Positions 17,615-26,549 are shown, counted from the first letter of the stretch. The stretch is 64,000 bases of DNA from Ornithinimicrobium cerasi (GCF_003702705.1 NZ_QZMN01000006.1:184667-248666), one strand, 5' to 3'. Numbers and translations: made by a program. Notes: generated from the sequence alone by a model not told the origin.

Positions 17615-18559
17615 TCACGCTCCCGCGGCCTCCACCTGCGCGCAGGCCCCCAGGATGAGGTCGACGGAGCGGCGGGTGAGGGGGTCGTCCACCCCCTCGG
17701 CGACCCAGGCGGCGTCGATCTCCCGCTCGGCGGGGTCGGTGCCGTTGAGCCAGCGCAGAGCCCCGATCTCGATGATGTGGCCGAGGGTGGCGATCAGCAT
17801 GGAGCAGTCCGCCGGGGAGGTGACGCGGGCCGGGCCGCCAGCGGCGACGTACGCGGCATACAGGGAGCGGGTGCGGCCCGCGTCGTGGACCCCGAAGTCG
17901 AACATCACCATGGGCAGCTCGCCGACAGGGTCCGCCGGGCCGGAGTTCTCCCAGTCGAGGACGACGACGTCCTGGTCGGCCGACGCGGAGGCACGGACGT
18001 TGTCGGCCCAGAGGTCGCAGTGGCAGCGTCGGACCGGGCCCGGGGGCCCGAGCAGCTGCTCGAGCGCGACGAGCTCCGGGACGTGCGCGGCGAGGCGGGG
18101 GGCGAACGGGGCGTCGGCCGCGAGCGCCCGCTCGGTGAGCTCGCGCCACCGGTCGACGCCGACGGGTTCGGTGTGCCAGGGGTGGGGCGGGCGGTCGTCG
18201 GGGACGTCGGCGGCGTGGATGGCCGCCACCGCGCGCCCGACCGCCCCGGGGTCCAGGGTGCGGTCGGCCGGGCGGACGTCCACCCACTCGTAGACGCGGA
18301 CGACGGTGCCGTCGGCCAGCTCCCGCAGGACGTCGCCGTCGGGGGTGCGGACCACGCCGGGCAGGTGCACGCCGGCCGCGCGAACGGTGTCCTGGTATGC
18401 CGCGTCCGCCGCGACCGCGGCCGGGTCCGGGCGCGCGAAGGGGACCTTGACGGCATACCGGCCCCGGGTGGTGGTCAGCCGCCAGACCCGACCCTGGTGT
18501 CCCTGCTCGGGCGTGACGGCCGCGGTGGCGTGGCGGCCCAGGTCGTAGGCCGCGGCCAC
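17615..18559 (-). CDS. Phosphotransferase (APH/choline-kinase fold)
   Basis: 314 aa. The kinase-like fold is recognised by the ATP-binding Lys in YAVKVPF, the catalytic loop CHCDLWADNV and the metal-binding Asp in VLDWENSG. The family phosphorylates small molecules such as aminoglycosides, choline or homoserine. Nothing points to a resistance role, as the gene is embedded in a housekeeping run between DUF5709 and xthA. The start is a GTG at 18559, 23 bp after the upstream stop. Confidence 0.85.
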   Translation of the reverse strand: MAAAYDLGRHATAAVTPEQGHQGRVWRLTTTRGRYAVKVPFARPDPAAVAADAAYQDTVRAAGVHLPGVVRTPDGDVLRELADGTVVRVYEWVDVRPADRTLDPGAVGRAVAAIHAADVPDDRPPHPWHTEPVGVDRWRELTERALAADAPFAPRLAAHVPELVALEQLLGPPGPVRRCHCDLWADNVRASASADQDVVVLDWENSGPADPVGELPMVMFDFGVHDAGRTRSLYAAYVAAGGPARVTSPADCSMLIATLGHIIEIGALRWLNGTDPAEREIDAAWVAEGVDDPLTRRSVDLILGACAQVEAAGA

Positions 18560-18582
18560 CTCGCGGGCGAAGGAGGAGGACG

Positions 18583-18948
18583 TCAGGCCGGACCCTCCAG
18601 GACGTCGCGGTCCGCGGGGATCGCGTCGGGGTCGTCGCCGCCCAGCATGTCGGTCTCGCCGGCCTCGGCCCGGGCGTCCGCGCCGCTCTCCGGGGCGCCG
18701 TAGGCGGTGCCCTGCTCCGGCTCCTCCTGCAGGATGCGCTGGTCGATGGTCTCCTCGGCGAGGTCGTCACCCTCCAGCAGCGTCGCACCCATGGGGCGCT
18801 GCTCCGGCGGGCTCCAGGGGACGTCGTCGACCGAGTCGGGCATCTCGAGGTCGACCTCGGCGCGCGCCCGCTGGTCGGGGTCGAGGTCGAGGTCGTTGAT
18901 GTCCTCGCTGTAGGTCTCCGGCTCGGTGGGGTCGGGATGCTGGGTCAT
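18583..18948 (-). CDS. DUF5709 family protein
   Basis: 121 aa, very acidic, with no membrane segment. The N-terminal EDINDLDLDPDQ, the central LLEGDDLAEETIDQRILQEEP and the terminal ESGADARAEAGE / DAIPADRDVLEGPA blocks match the actinobacterial DUF5709 family. The function is unknown. The ATG at 18948 is preceded by G-rich sequence. It is the first gene of the leftward group that includes the phosphotransferase. Confidence 0.85.
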   Translation of the reverse strand: MTQHPDPTEPETYSEDINDLDLDPDQRARAEVDLEMPDSVDDVPWSPPEQRPMGATLLEGDDLAEETIDQRILQEEPEQGTAYGAPESGADARAEAGETDMLGGDDPDAIPADRDVLEGPA

Positions 18949-18989
18949 GCCCCCCACCCTGACCTCCCGGGACGGTGGGAGCAACCGCT

Positions 18990-19105
18990 GGGGGGTGGTG
19001 GGCGGGGTGGGGGCGGGCGGGGTTGGGTGGCGGGCGGGGTGGGGTGGCGGGCGGGGTGGGGTGGCGGGCGGGGTGGGGGCGGGCGGGGTGCAGGCGGGCG
19101 GCGAA
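18990..19105. repeat. G-rich tandem repeat, divergent intergenic region
   Basis: About 115 bp made of GGCGGGCGGGGTGGGGT-like units of 17 bp, with three near-perfect copies around 19027-19078 and degenerate flanks. It lies between the divergent DUF5709 and GNAT genes, close to both promoters. It is like the tract at 917-1005. G-quadruplex formation on the plus strand is likely from the spacing of the G-runs. Confidence 0.7.
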
Positions 19106-19171
19106 GGTGGTGGGCAGCTCCGCGGTACGGCCGGGGTGCCTCGCGGTGCCGCGGCTGGCAGGGTGGAGGTC

Positions 19172-19492
19172 ATGGAGACGTCAGTGAGTAGGCAGACCGA
19201 CCCGGACCGGTTCGAGATCACGGCGGACGGCGAGGTCGCCGGCTTCGCGCGGTTCGTCGACGAGGAGGGGCACCGGATCTTCTTCCACACCGAGATCTCC
19301 GAGCAGCACGCCGGGAAAGGGCTGGCCGGGACGGTGGTGAGGCACGCTCTCGAGGCGACCCGCAAGGAGGGGCTGCGGGTCGTGGCGGTGTGCCCGTTCG
19401 TGAAGAAGTACATCAACACGCACGAGGAGTGGTCCGACGTCGTCGACAAGGCGACGCCGGCGATGCTCGCGGCGATCCCGCGCCGAGCCTGA
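19172..19492 (+). CDS. Small GNAT-like N-acetyltransferase (YjdJ/NATD1 type)
   Basis: 106 aa, the short Acetyltransf_CG family. The core has AGFARFVDEEGHRIFFHTEISEQHAGKG (key part TEI....GKGLAGTVV, the CoA-binding loop) and the C-terminal VCPFVKKYINTHEEW typical of this subfamily. The substrate is unknown. The ATG at 19172 has a GGAGG sequence only 2 nt upstream; a GTG twelve bases further in is the alternative start. Confidence 0.88.
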   Translation: METSVSRQTDPDRFEITADGEVAGFARFVDEEGHRIFFHTEISEQHAGKGLAGTVVRHALEATRKEGLRVVAVCPFVKKYINTHEEWSDVVDKATPAMLAAIPRRA

Positions 19493-19530
19493 CCGGGGAC
19501 GATTGAGACTCCGAGCGAGAGCGACCCGGG

Positions 19531-19588
19531 GCTAGGGGGCCGGGACGAGCTAGGGGGCCGGGACGAGCTAGGGGGCCGGGACGAGCTC
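19531..19588. repeat. 18-bp tandem duplication across a stop codon
   Basis: GCTAGGGGGCCGGGACGA starts at 19531, 19549 and 19567 with a fourth partial copy. Read on the minus strand it is the last codons plus the TAG stop of the B12-domain gene (LVPAP-stop) repeated three times, so the gene is followed by in-frame copies of its own end. Confidence 0.85.
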
Positions 19589-20218
19589 GGGGCTGGCGAA
19601 GACCTCCGCGGCGAGGCAGCGGGTGAGCTGGTCGGCGGCCTCGACCATGTCCGGAGGGAGCACGATCCCGGGGAGGTCGGCGCCCACCTCCTGCGCCGCA
19701 CGGCCGCCCAGTGCCACGACGGTGTCGTGCGACATGAGATCGAGCGGCACGGAGCAGGCGCTCAGCTTGTCGGGGTCGTCGGCGGAGACGACCACCAGCT
19801 CGGGTCGGTAGACCCGCACGCCGCGGAGAAGGTCGTGCAGCGGCGTGCTCGCCCCGAAGAAGCGCACGTGCCAGCCCCGCTCCTGGAGCAGCAGCGCGAA
19901 CGCCGCGAGCGGCAGGTCGTGCAGCTCACGGGGCGGACAGGCCAGCCAGGCCTGGGGGCCGGCTGCCTGGGAGCGGATCCGGAACGCCTCCAGGTAGCCG
20001 CGGACCAGCTGCGTCGCGAGGTGCTCCTGCGCCACGGACACCTCGCCGCGCTCCCACGCCAGGCCGATCTCGCGCATCACGGGCATCACGAGGTCCTGGA
20101 CGAGACCGGACAGCCCGATCGTGTGCCGGCCCTCGTCGAGCAGCTCGACGGCGCGGATCTCGTCCAGCGACACCAGGGCGGAGAGCAGGCCCGGAGGCGC
20201 GGGGGGAGCAACGGGCAC
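19568..20218 (-). CDS. Stand-alone B12-binding (CarH/LitR-like) sensor domain protein
   Basis: 216 aa. The helical cap carries WERGEVSVAQEH, an exact W-x9-EH motif, which in CarH-type photoreceptors packs over adenosylcobalamin. The following Rossmann domain contains PRELHDLPL, matching the E-x-H-x-x-G-L segment with the lower-ligand His, and then VRFFGASTPLHDLL. The MerR-type DNA-binding domain of about 70 residues that CarH and LitR carry is absent, and no HTH lies upstream. The GTG start is 12 nt after the MFS gene stop, so the two are probably co-transcribed. LitR/CarH proteins control light-induced carotenoid genes, and a crt cluster lies 5.5 kb away. It could work by protein-protein contact; a B12-dependent enzyme subunit is less likely. 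Confidence 0.82.
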   Translation of the reverse strand: MPVAPPAPPGLLSALVSLDEIRAVELLDEGRHTIGLSGLVQDLVMPVMREIGLAWERGEVSVAQEHLATQLVRGYLEAFRIRSQAAGPQAWLACPPRELHDLPLAAFALLLQERGWHVRFFGASTPLHDLLRGVRVYRPELVVVSADDPDKLSACSVPLDLMSHDTVVALGGRAAQEVGADLPGIVLPPDMVEAADQLTRCLAAEVFASPELVPAP

Positions 20219-20230
20219 CAGAGGATCGTC

Positions 20231-21847
20231 TCACCCGTGCCTGGGTGTTTCCGCTCCTCGCCGCTGCCCGTCGGTCCCGGCACCGGTCTCCACGTCGGCC
20301 GGGGTGTCGACCTCGTCCTCCGGCTCGACGTCCAGGAAGGACAGGACCGCAGTGGCCGCGGCCCCGGAGGCGGACGTGACCACCTGACCCGGTGCCGACG
20401 GTGACGGCTCGGCGGTGTCCCCGGGCTCCGCGTCGGATCCTCGACCTCCTGCCGACCCCTCCTCGTCCTCGGGTGGTGGCGCGGCCCGCACGTAGGTGCG
20501 GGCCAGGTCACGGTAGGCCGGGCTGGCCAGCGCCAGCAGTGCCACGAGCGCCATGATCAACCCCGCCACCAGGAAGACCAGGGCGATGCCGCGTGAGGAA
20601 CCGGTCCCGGTGCCGAGCAGCGGCTCCAGGGCACGCTGCCCCTCCGGCGACGAGGCGAACGGGATGATCCACCGGTCGGCGAGGGGTGCGATGAGGAAGG
20701 CGGTCAGGGGGGCGGCCGCCGTCTCGACGGCCATCGCGAACCCGAAGACCCGGCCCTGTCGCTCGAGCGGGACGACCCGCTGGATCACGGTCTGCTCGGC
20801 CGCCTCCACGGCAGGGATGAGGCACATGTAGAGGAAGATCCCGACGGCGTAGAGCCACCACAGCTCGCGCACGGTGAACAACGCCCCCAGGACACCCATG
20901 GCCGCGCAGCACAGGAGGAGGGTGCGCACCGGCTGCCGCCCGAGACCCACCTTGGCGATGACCGCGCCGCCGATGATGAAGCCGAGGGAGGTCACCCCCA
21001 GCACCGCCCCCCACACCTCGACCGGGAACAGCTCCAGGCCGTACGGGTCCATCAGCGCCATGTAGACGCCGCCGATGAAGTTGTTGAAGGTCGAGAAGAG
21101 GATCAGCGCGAGCAGACCGGTCGACGCGCGGATGACCAGCAGGGAGCCGCGCAGGTCGATCCCGGAGCTGCCGCCCGGAGCCGCCGCGGAGCCTCCGCCG
21201 GCCGCGGCCGTGTCGGCAGCCATCTGGGCGGCTGGCACCGGCTCCTCCGGCATCCGCACCGTGAGGAGATGGAGCAGGCCGAGGGCCACCACCCCGGTCG
21301 CCAGGCCGAGGGTCCAGCCCATGCCGAGCAGGCCGATCGAGAGGCCGGAGAGGAAGCTCGTGGCCATGAAGGTGATGCCCTGGGCGGTGCCGACGAGGCC
21401 GTTGGCCCGGGCGCGGTGCGCATCCGGAACCAGGATGGTCACTGTCGTGGACAGCGCGATGTTGCGCATGTGCTCGACGACCGACCCGGCGAGGATCAGC
21501 AGAGCCAGCAGCCAGAACCAGGGCTCCCCGAGGTCGGTGAGCGACTCCTCCGGGATGGCCAGGTAGAACAGGCAGGCCATCGAGAAGAGGGTCAGGGTGA
21601 CGACGGTCGAGAACCGCATCACGACGATCTTGCGGTGGTGGTCGACGACGGAGCCGAACAGGATGCTGCTCACCGACACGAGGAGCATGTAGGCGCCGCC
21701 GATGATGCCGGTCGCCAGCACCGATCGCGTCTCGAGGTAGGCCCAGAAGGTCAGGCCGAACCAGAGGTAGCTCGTCGTCAGCCCCGCCACCGCGGTGTTG
21801 ACCAGCAGGTGCAGGAAGGTGCGGCCCAGGACGGGCGAGGTGGTCAT
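20231..21847 (-). CDS. MFS transporter
   Basis: 538 aa. About twelve hydrophobic segments are spread through residues 10-460, with the loop motif GSVVDHHRKIVVMR after helix 2, as in DHA3-type efflux proteins. The last 70 to 80 residues are a soluble, acidic, low-complexity tail (PPPEDEEGSAGG and similar) not typical of the family. It probably exports a small molecule at the cell membrane; the substrate is unknown. It is upstream of, and probably co-transcribed with, the B12-domain gene. Confidence 0.88.
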   Translation of the reverse strand: MTTSPVLGRTFLHLLVNTAVAGLTTSYLWFGLTFWAYLETRSVLATGIIGGAYMLLVSVSSILFGSVVDHHRKIVVMRFSTVVTLTLFSMACLFYLAIPEESLTDLGEPWFWLLALLILAGSVVEHMRNIALSTTVTILVPDAHRARANGLVGTAQGITFMATSFLSGLSIGLLGMGWTLGLATGVVALGLLHLLTVRMPEEPVPAAQMAADTAAAGGGSAAAPGGSSGIDLRGSLLVIRASTGLLALILFSTFNNFIGGVYMALMDPYGLELFPVEVWGAVLGVTSLGFIIGGAVIAKVGLGRQPVRTLLLCCAAMGVLGALFTVRELWWLYAVGIFLYMCLIPAVEAAEQTVIQRVVPLERQGRVFGFAMAVETAAAPLTAFLIAPLADRWIIPFASSPEGQRALEPLLGTGTGSSRGIALVFLVAGLIMALVALLALASPAYRDLARTYVRAAPPPEDEEGSAGGRGSDAEPGDTAEPSPSAPGQVVTSASGAAATAVLSFLDVEPEDEVDTPADVETGAGTDGQRRGAETPRHG

Positions 21848-21913
21848 GCTCCAGTGTGACTGGCGCGACCGACAGAACTCATCGGCTTTTCGTCAGGAGC
21901 AGGGGACGAGGAG

Positions 21914-22486
21914 TCAGCGCAGGGGGACGAACCGGTAGTAGCCCGGCGCCTGCGAGGTGCGGACACCGGACGGCGTGCGGTCGACGACGAGCAGGCGCCC
22001 CTGGACGGGGGCGACCAGGCGTCCGCCGACGCGCAGCTGCGCGACCAGCGCCTCCGGCAGCTCCTGGGCCATCGCCGAGACGAGGATCCGGTCGAAGGGG
22101 GCCCGGTCCGGATCGCCGAGGACCCCCGCGGCCGGGACCTCCACGGTCGCCCAGGTGAGGTCGTGACCGCTCATCCGCTCGGCCGCTACCTCGGCGAGGT
22201 CGGGGACGATCTCCAGCCCCAGGACCGACCCACCGCTGCCGACGAGCCGCGCCAGGATGGCGGTGGTCCACCCCGAGCCCGCACCGACGTCCAGGACACG
22301 GTCGCCCGGTCGTGGGTCGAGCAGCTGGAGCATGGCGGCAACCGTGCTCGGCTGGGAGTTCGTAGCCCCGTGGCCGATCGGGAACGGCGCGTCCTCGGCG
22401 GCACGGTGCCGCACGTCGGGCGGCAGGTAGTCGGCCCGCGGGGTCGCGTTCATCGCGACCGAGACCCGGCGACCTGCGCGGTTCAT
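21914..22486 (-). CDS. Protein-L-isoaspartate O-methyltransferase family protein
   Basis: 190 aa. GATNSQPSTVAAMLQLL followed by the SAM motif VLDVGAGSGWTTA is the PCMT signature, and the C-terminal VGGRLVAPVQ matches. The family methylates damaged isoaspartyl residues for repair. The ATG at 22486 is 8 nt downstream of the DUF2237 stop; an internal ATG at 22453 is possible and would remove 11 residues. The protein is slightly short at the N-terminus compared with E. coli Pcm. Confidence 0.85.
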   Translation of the reverse strand: MNRAGRRVSVAMNATPRADYLPPDVRHRAAEDAPFPIGHGATNSQPSTVAAMLQLLDPRPGDRVLDVGAGSGWTTAILARLVGSGGSVLGLEIVPDLAEVAAERMSGHDLTWATVEVPAAGVLGDPDRAPFDRILVSAMAQELPEALVAQLRVGGRLVAPVQGRLLVVDRTPSGVRTSQAPGYYRFVPLR

Positions 22487-22494
22487 GGTGCAGC

Positions 22495-22878
22495 TCAGAC
22501 CAGGCCGGAGAGGTCGTCGGGGACGTCCACGGCATACAGCTGGAGGATCTCGAGCGGCACCAGGGCGAGGACCGCCTCGGAGGTGCTGGCGAGCACCACG
22601 GGGGCGGCGCGTCCCGCGCGCTCGGACTGCAGCCACCTGACGGCCACCACGCACCAGCGGTCACCGGGGCGCAGGCCGGGGAAGCGCCACTCCGGGACCG
22701 GCGTGACGAGGTCGTTGCCGAGCTCGACCTGGTGCTCCAGGAAGTCCTCCGTCATCACGGCGCAGATCCCGTGGACCCCGATGTCGTCCGGGGTCACCTC
22801 GCAGCGACCGGAGCGGGTGAACCCGGTGACCGGGTCGGCGCTGCACTCCTCCAGCTCGCCTCCGAGCACGTTGCGCAT
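22495..22878 (-). CDS. DUF2237 family protein
   Basis: 127 aa, matching the whole DUF2237 family. It starts RNVLGGELEECSADPVTGFTR, has HGICAVMTEDFLEHQ and GNDLVTPVPEWRFPGLRPGDRWC (recognition core FPGLRPGDRWC) and ends LVPLEILQLYAVDVP. The function is unknown, although conserved Cys residues suggest metal binding. It forms a two-gene unit with the PCMT gene downstream. Confidence 0.92.
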   Translation of the reverse strand: MRNVLGGELEECSADPVTGFTRSGRCEVTPDDIGVHGICAVMTEDFLEHQVELGNDLVTPVPEWRFPGLRPGDRWCVVAVRWLQSERAGRAAPVVLASTSEAVLALVPLEILQLYAVDVPDDLSGLV

Positions 22879-22916
22879 GGTCTGATCGTCGCACCACGCA
22901 GCCTCGTCGGCGAGTC

Positions 22917-25076
22917 TCAGTCATGACCGAGGAGGTCGTCGAGGGTGGGGTGGTCAGGATGTGGCCCCGGCCGGCGCGAGCCGTCCGGCCCGACGTGGGT
23001 GACGGTGACGTAGCCGTCCCCAGCCCGACCCAGGCGGGTGCGAGGGTCCTGCGCCGAGGCCGCGTAGGTGAGCCTGTTGGCGCGGTCCCGTCGGTCGTCG
23101 AGGTCCTCGGCATCGCGGACGTGGAGGTACTGGCGGTAGTCGTGGACGCGGGTCGTGACGATCTGGTCCAGCACCGTCGTCACCGTGAGGTCGCGACGCG
23201 CGCCCAGGCTCAGGTGCCAGTAGCCCTGCGTCTTGAACCGGTGCGGCTGGCGCGCGAGGAGGGCCAGGTTGACCTCGCTGGTCGGGCCGCCGGCCCACCC
23301 GTACGGGGTGACGTGGTCGAGCTCGCCGGCGTGCCCGCCCAGCCGCGACCCCGGCGTCCGGCTGTAGACGTCCGCAGCGAGCACCTGGCGACGCATCTCG
23401 GCGTCGGGGCGGTAGGCCGCGATCGACCTCTCCACCAGACGGCCGTCCGCCGGGTCGACGAGCAACCGGTGCATCGTCGTGCCCGGTAGCAGAGCAAGCT
23501 CACGGGCGTGACCGGGGCTCAGGAAGAAGGGGGAGGGGCCGAGCGCCTCACCCACCAGACCTCTGCCTGGAGGGCCGGGGTCGGGATACGGGTCGAGGTC
23601 GAGGGCAGAGTCCTCCCCCGGTTCACGAGTGCTGCGTCGGTCCGGGCCGCTCTCTGGGCGCGGCCGCACCACGGTGGCCGGCTGGTCTTCGATGTCCAGC
23701 CGTTGCGCGCAGCCGGAGCAGATGGGAAATCCGAGCCTCAGGGTGTCCACGGGGACGACCACCTGGAGCTGCACCGCGGGCTGCGCGTTGATGACCCGCG
23801 CCAGGTGCTCGAGATCTTCCGGAGCCAGGACGTCGTCGACGATCCCTGGGCAGCTCTCGGGCGAGCACCTTCCTGCTGCGCACGTCCCCGCCGGGCACAC
23901 CGTCGGCGATCCCGCCGGGCCGGTGGAGCCCGTGGTCGCAGGGCTGGAGGGGGCAGGGCTCGGGGGCTCGGGGCTCGTGGAGTCGGGGCTCTGGGCGTCG
24001 GGGGCGGGGGAGGGCAGCGCGAACGTGCCGTAGAGCAGCAGCGCCTCCGTCACGTCCGCGCGCAGCTGCTGCAGCGTGCGTGAGTCACCGGCGCGGCGCA
24101 GCACCCGCGCGCACCGGTCCACGCGCTGCCCCGCTGCGACCACGGTTGCCGCCGGACCGGTCACCGACAGCGTCGCCGTGCCGTCCTCGTGGAGTCGCAC
24201 GCTGGCGCGCCGCCTCGCGTAGGCGCGTCGTCGCGCCTCACGCTCACCCGCCACGTCCTGACCACGGCAGGCCTCCACCTCCCGGCCCAGCGCAGCGTCG
24301 AAGCACGACTGCGGCCAGGGGCCCACCCGCAGCTCACCATCAGGGTCCAGCCGTTCCTCCGCCGCCGTCGCCGCGTCCTTCCCGAACAGGGCCCACGCCA
24401 CCAGCAGCCGGGCCTCGGGACCCAGGGAGGCCGTCCGGTCCCAGAACGAGCGCACCATCCACCACGAGACCTCGCCGCGGCGCAGGGCGTCCATCACCAG
24501 CCCGAGCAGCTCTGAGCCTGAGGACACCACCGCCACCACGTGCCGGGCCTCCGTCACCGAGAAGCCGAGCGCGACCTCGACCTCGGCCACCGCCAGGCGC
24601 CGCACCTCGGCGTCCACCACACGTGCCTGCGACCGCCGCAGCTCAGCCCCGATCAGCCCCTTGCGCTCGAGCACGGCGACCTCCACCGCGGCGATCAGGT
24701 CGGCCACCGCCTCCAGCAGACGGGCGTCGTCCTGAGCGCGCTGCACGCCGACCTGACGAAGCGCCGCCACCGACGGCGCGGGGTCATCCCCCCGGACAGC
24801 CCCAGCATCGTGCGAGGTTGACGGAACACCTGGTGCCGGTCCTCGTGCCGGTCCTGGTGCGGGTCCTGGTGCGAGGTGCGGCGGCAGGTCCGGCTGCAGG
24901 AGCATCGAACCTGCACCGGTCCCTGCCTGCGGCCGGACCCGCTCAGCAGTCGCCAAAGCGAGGACAGCCGCCCGACGTCGCTCGTCCTCGACACGTCGGA
25001 GCGTCTCCTCAAGGTCACGCTCCCCGGGGGAGCGGACCAGAGGTGCGTCGGCCGAGGACCACTCGAAGAGCGCCAT
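22917..25076 (-). CDS. DUF222 / HNH endonuclease family protein
   Basis: 719 aa. The N-terminal two thirds are DUF222 (helical, from about residue 100, including ARRRAYARRRASVRLHEDGTATLSVTGP). The C-terminal HNH nuclease has ELDHVTPYGWAGGPTSEVNLALLAR as its core (DHV, GG, N, H). Pro/Ala/Gly and Pro/Ser/Asp low-complexity inserts near residues 65-80 and 350-385 make it longer than usual. A Cys-rich stretch lies in between. These proteins are multicopy in many actinobacteria and resemble the mycobacterial 13E12 repeat family; their role is unsettled. The ATG at 25076 has GGGGAGG about 8 nt upstream. Confidence 0.85.
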   Translation of the reverse strand: MALFEWSSADAPLVRSPGERDLEETLRRVEDERRRAAVLALATAERVRPQAGTGAGSMLLQPDLPPHLAPGPAPGPARGPAPGVPSTSHDAGAVRGDDPAPSVAALRQVGVQRAQDDARLLEAVADLIAAVEVAVLERKGLIGAELRRSQARVVDAEVRRLAVAEVEVALGFSVTEARHVVAVVSSGSELLGLVMDALRRGEVSWWMVRSFWDRTASLGPEARLLVAWALFGKDAATAAEERLDPDGELRVGPWPQSCFDAALGREVEACRGQDVAGEREARRRAYARRRASVRLHEDGTATLSVTGPAATVVAAGQRVDRCARVLRRAGDSRTLQQLRADVTEALLLYGTFALPSPAPDAQSPDSTSPEPPSPAPSSPATTGSTGPAGSPTVCPAGTCAAGRCSPESCPGIVDDVLAPEDLEHLARVINAQPAVQLQVVVPVDTLRLGFPICSGCAQRLDIEDQPATVVRPRPESGPDRRSTREPGEDSALDLDPYPDPGPPGRGLVGEALGPSPFFLSPGHARELALLPGTTMHRLLVDPADGRLVERSIAAYRPDAEMRRQVLAADVYSRTPGSRLGGHAGELDHVTPYGWAGGPTSEVNLALLARQPHRFKTQGYWHLSLGARRDLTVTTVLDQIVTTRVHDYRQYLHVRDAEDLDDRRDRANRLTYAASAQDPRTRLGRAGDGYVTVTHVGPDGSRRPGPHPDHPTLDDLLGHD

Positions 25077-25131
25077 CTCCACCCCTCCCCTCATCCACCC
25101 TCGTCGCGGCCCGGCCCGCTGTCTGCGCCCC

Positions 25132-25164
25132 AGGCTAGCACACCTGTTCGAAGATTTCGAGGTG
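25132..25164 (-). promoter_or_regulatory. Candidate promoter/operator of the DUF222-HNH gene
   Basis: CACCT and AGGTG arms (25141-25164) flank GTTCGAAGATTTCG, which contains TTCGAA and resembles a degenerate LexA-type site. A minus-strand -10-like TAGCCT lies at 25132-25137. The symmetry is imperfect. Confidence 0.3.
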
Positions 25165-25244
25165 CCGTTGCGCCCTGGGGACAACGTGCGGGCCACCCAT
25201 GGGTCCGTCGCCCCGACCCACGTCGTCAGGGCAGGATGGTGCCC

Positions 25245-26063
25245 ATGAGCTACGACATCCTCCTCTACCCCCGCACGCCCGGACAGGACTGGGACGAGAT
25301 CGTCGCGGCCGACGGGGAGGACACCGACGACTCGACCCTGGCGGACGCCGGCGCCCTCGAGCGGGGTGTGGCGACCTTCCGCCGGATCGAGACCCGGTTG
25401 CGCCAGGCCCTCCCGGACGACCTGGAGACGTGGGTCGCGGAGGAGACGGGCGGTGACGTCTACGGGGAGCTCTCCGTCGGCGACACCGGACTCCAGGTGG
25501 AGCTCTTCGCCGAGTCGGCGGCCGTCAGCTTCCCCTACACGGACCAGGACGACCTCGACGCGTTCCACGAGCAGGTGCGTCAGACCGTCCGGATCGTCGC
25601 CGAGGAGACGGGTTACGAGGCGTACGACCCCCAGACCGGTTCCTCCTTCGACGGCACCTTCGCCGACGAGGTGGGTCGCGCCGCGACCCGTCGCCTCTCC
25701 GCAGCGGACACGGAGCAGCCCTCGCCCCTCGAGGACACCTCGACCTCGCCCGACCCCTCGACCCCGACGGACCCCTCGACGCCCCACCCTTCCGACGGCT
25801 CTGCAGCGACCCCCACGGTGACGACCCCCGCCGACCCGCGTCAGGACCCGGCCTTCCTCCGCAAGCGAGGTGTGCTCTACCTCGTCCTCGGCGTCCTGCT
25901 CACGGTCTTCGGGCTCTGGCGCCTCGTGACCGGAGACTCCGGGTGGCTCACCATCCTGGTCGTGGTCATCGGCGTCATGGACCTGCTGGGTGGGGTGTTC
26001 ATGCTCTCCCTGTCCAGGAGGGCCCCGCGGGCCGGCTCCGCGTCCGCCACCACCGCTGACTGA
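25245..26063 (+). CDS. Hypothetical protein with C-terminal membrane hairpin
   Basis: 272 aa. Residues 1 to about 150 form an acidic soluble domain starting MSYDILLYPRTPGQDW. A Ser/Thr/Pro/Asp linker (about 155-200) joins it to two membrane helices (about 210-230 and 236-256) and a short basic tail. The N-terminal opening resembles small actinobacterial proteins of unknown function. The ATG at 25245 has AGGA 10 nt upstream. It is transcribed alone, divergent from the DUF222 gene. Confidence 0.75.
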   Translation: MSYDILLYPRTPGQDWDEIVAADGEDTDDSTLADAGALERGVATFRRIETRLRQALPDDLETWVAEETGGDVYGELSVGDTGLQVELFAESAAVSFPYTDQDDLDAFHEQVRQTVRIVAEETGYEAYDPQTGSSFDGTFADEVGRAATRRLSAADTEQPSPLEDTSTSPDPSTPTDPSTPHPSDGSAATPTVTTPADPRQDPAFLRKRGVLYLVLGVLLTVFGLWRLVTGDSGWLTILVVVIGVMDLLGGVFMLSLSRRAPRAGSASATTAD

Positions 26064-26186
26064 GGGACCGACGGTCCTCACCCCGCGCGGCCGGCGACGT
26101 GAGGACACCCTGTCGGTCCACGGTGCCATGCTGGGGACGTCCGCCTGAGCCGGGCGGACACGGCATACCCGACGGAGGAGCGGAGC

Positions 26187-26549
26187 ATGGCGCACGGAGA
26201 CATCACCCACATCGACATCCCGGTGGCCGACCTGGAAGCCGCCACCCAGTTCTACGGGGGACTGTTCGGGTGGCAGATCGCAGAGATTCCCGGGTTCGAG
26301 GGCTACCCCATGTGGCAGGCCCCGAACAAGATCAGCGGGGGTGGGCTGGCGCCCCGCTCGGAGGGCTTCACCCAGCCGCGCTCGTACGTCGAGGTCGACT
26401 CCATCGACGAGACGCTGGCGAAGGCGGTCGAGCTCGGCGCCGAGGTCGTGATGGAGAAGCAACCCATCAGCGAGACGAGCTGGTGGGCGATCTTCAGCGA
26501 CCCCGACGGCAACGTGGTGGGTCTCTACGAGGGGACCACCGAGGCCTGA
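26187..26549 (+). CDS. VOC (glyoxalase/bleomycin-resistance fold) protein
   Basis: 120 aa, one VOC module pair. It has THIDIPVADLEAATQFYGGLFGWQI at the start (core IPVADLEAATQFY), EVDSIDETLAKAVELGAEV in the middle and FSDPDGNVVGLYEG at the end, the standard order. These proteins bind metals and act on small electrophiles, or have lost activity. The ATG has a strong GGAGGAG ribosome binding site. It is followed by an ArsR promoter, so it is probably a single-gene unit. Confidence 0.88.
   Translation: MAHGDITHIDIPVADLEAATQFYGGLFGWQIAEIPGFEGYPMWQAPNKISGGGLAPRSEGFTQPRSYVEVDSIDETLAKAVELGAEVVMEKQPISETSWWAIFSDPDGNVVGLYEGTTEA

Noticed and set aside
17615-18559. Aminoglycoside resistance gene
   Set aside because: The kinase fold is right, but it has chromosomal codon use and housekeeping neighbours and no close match to resistance enzymes is evident.
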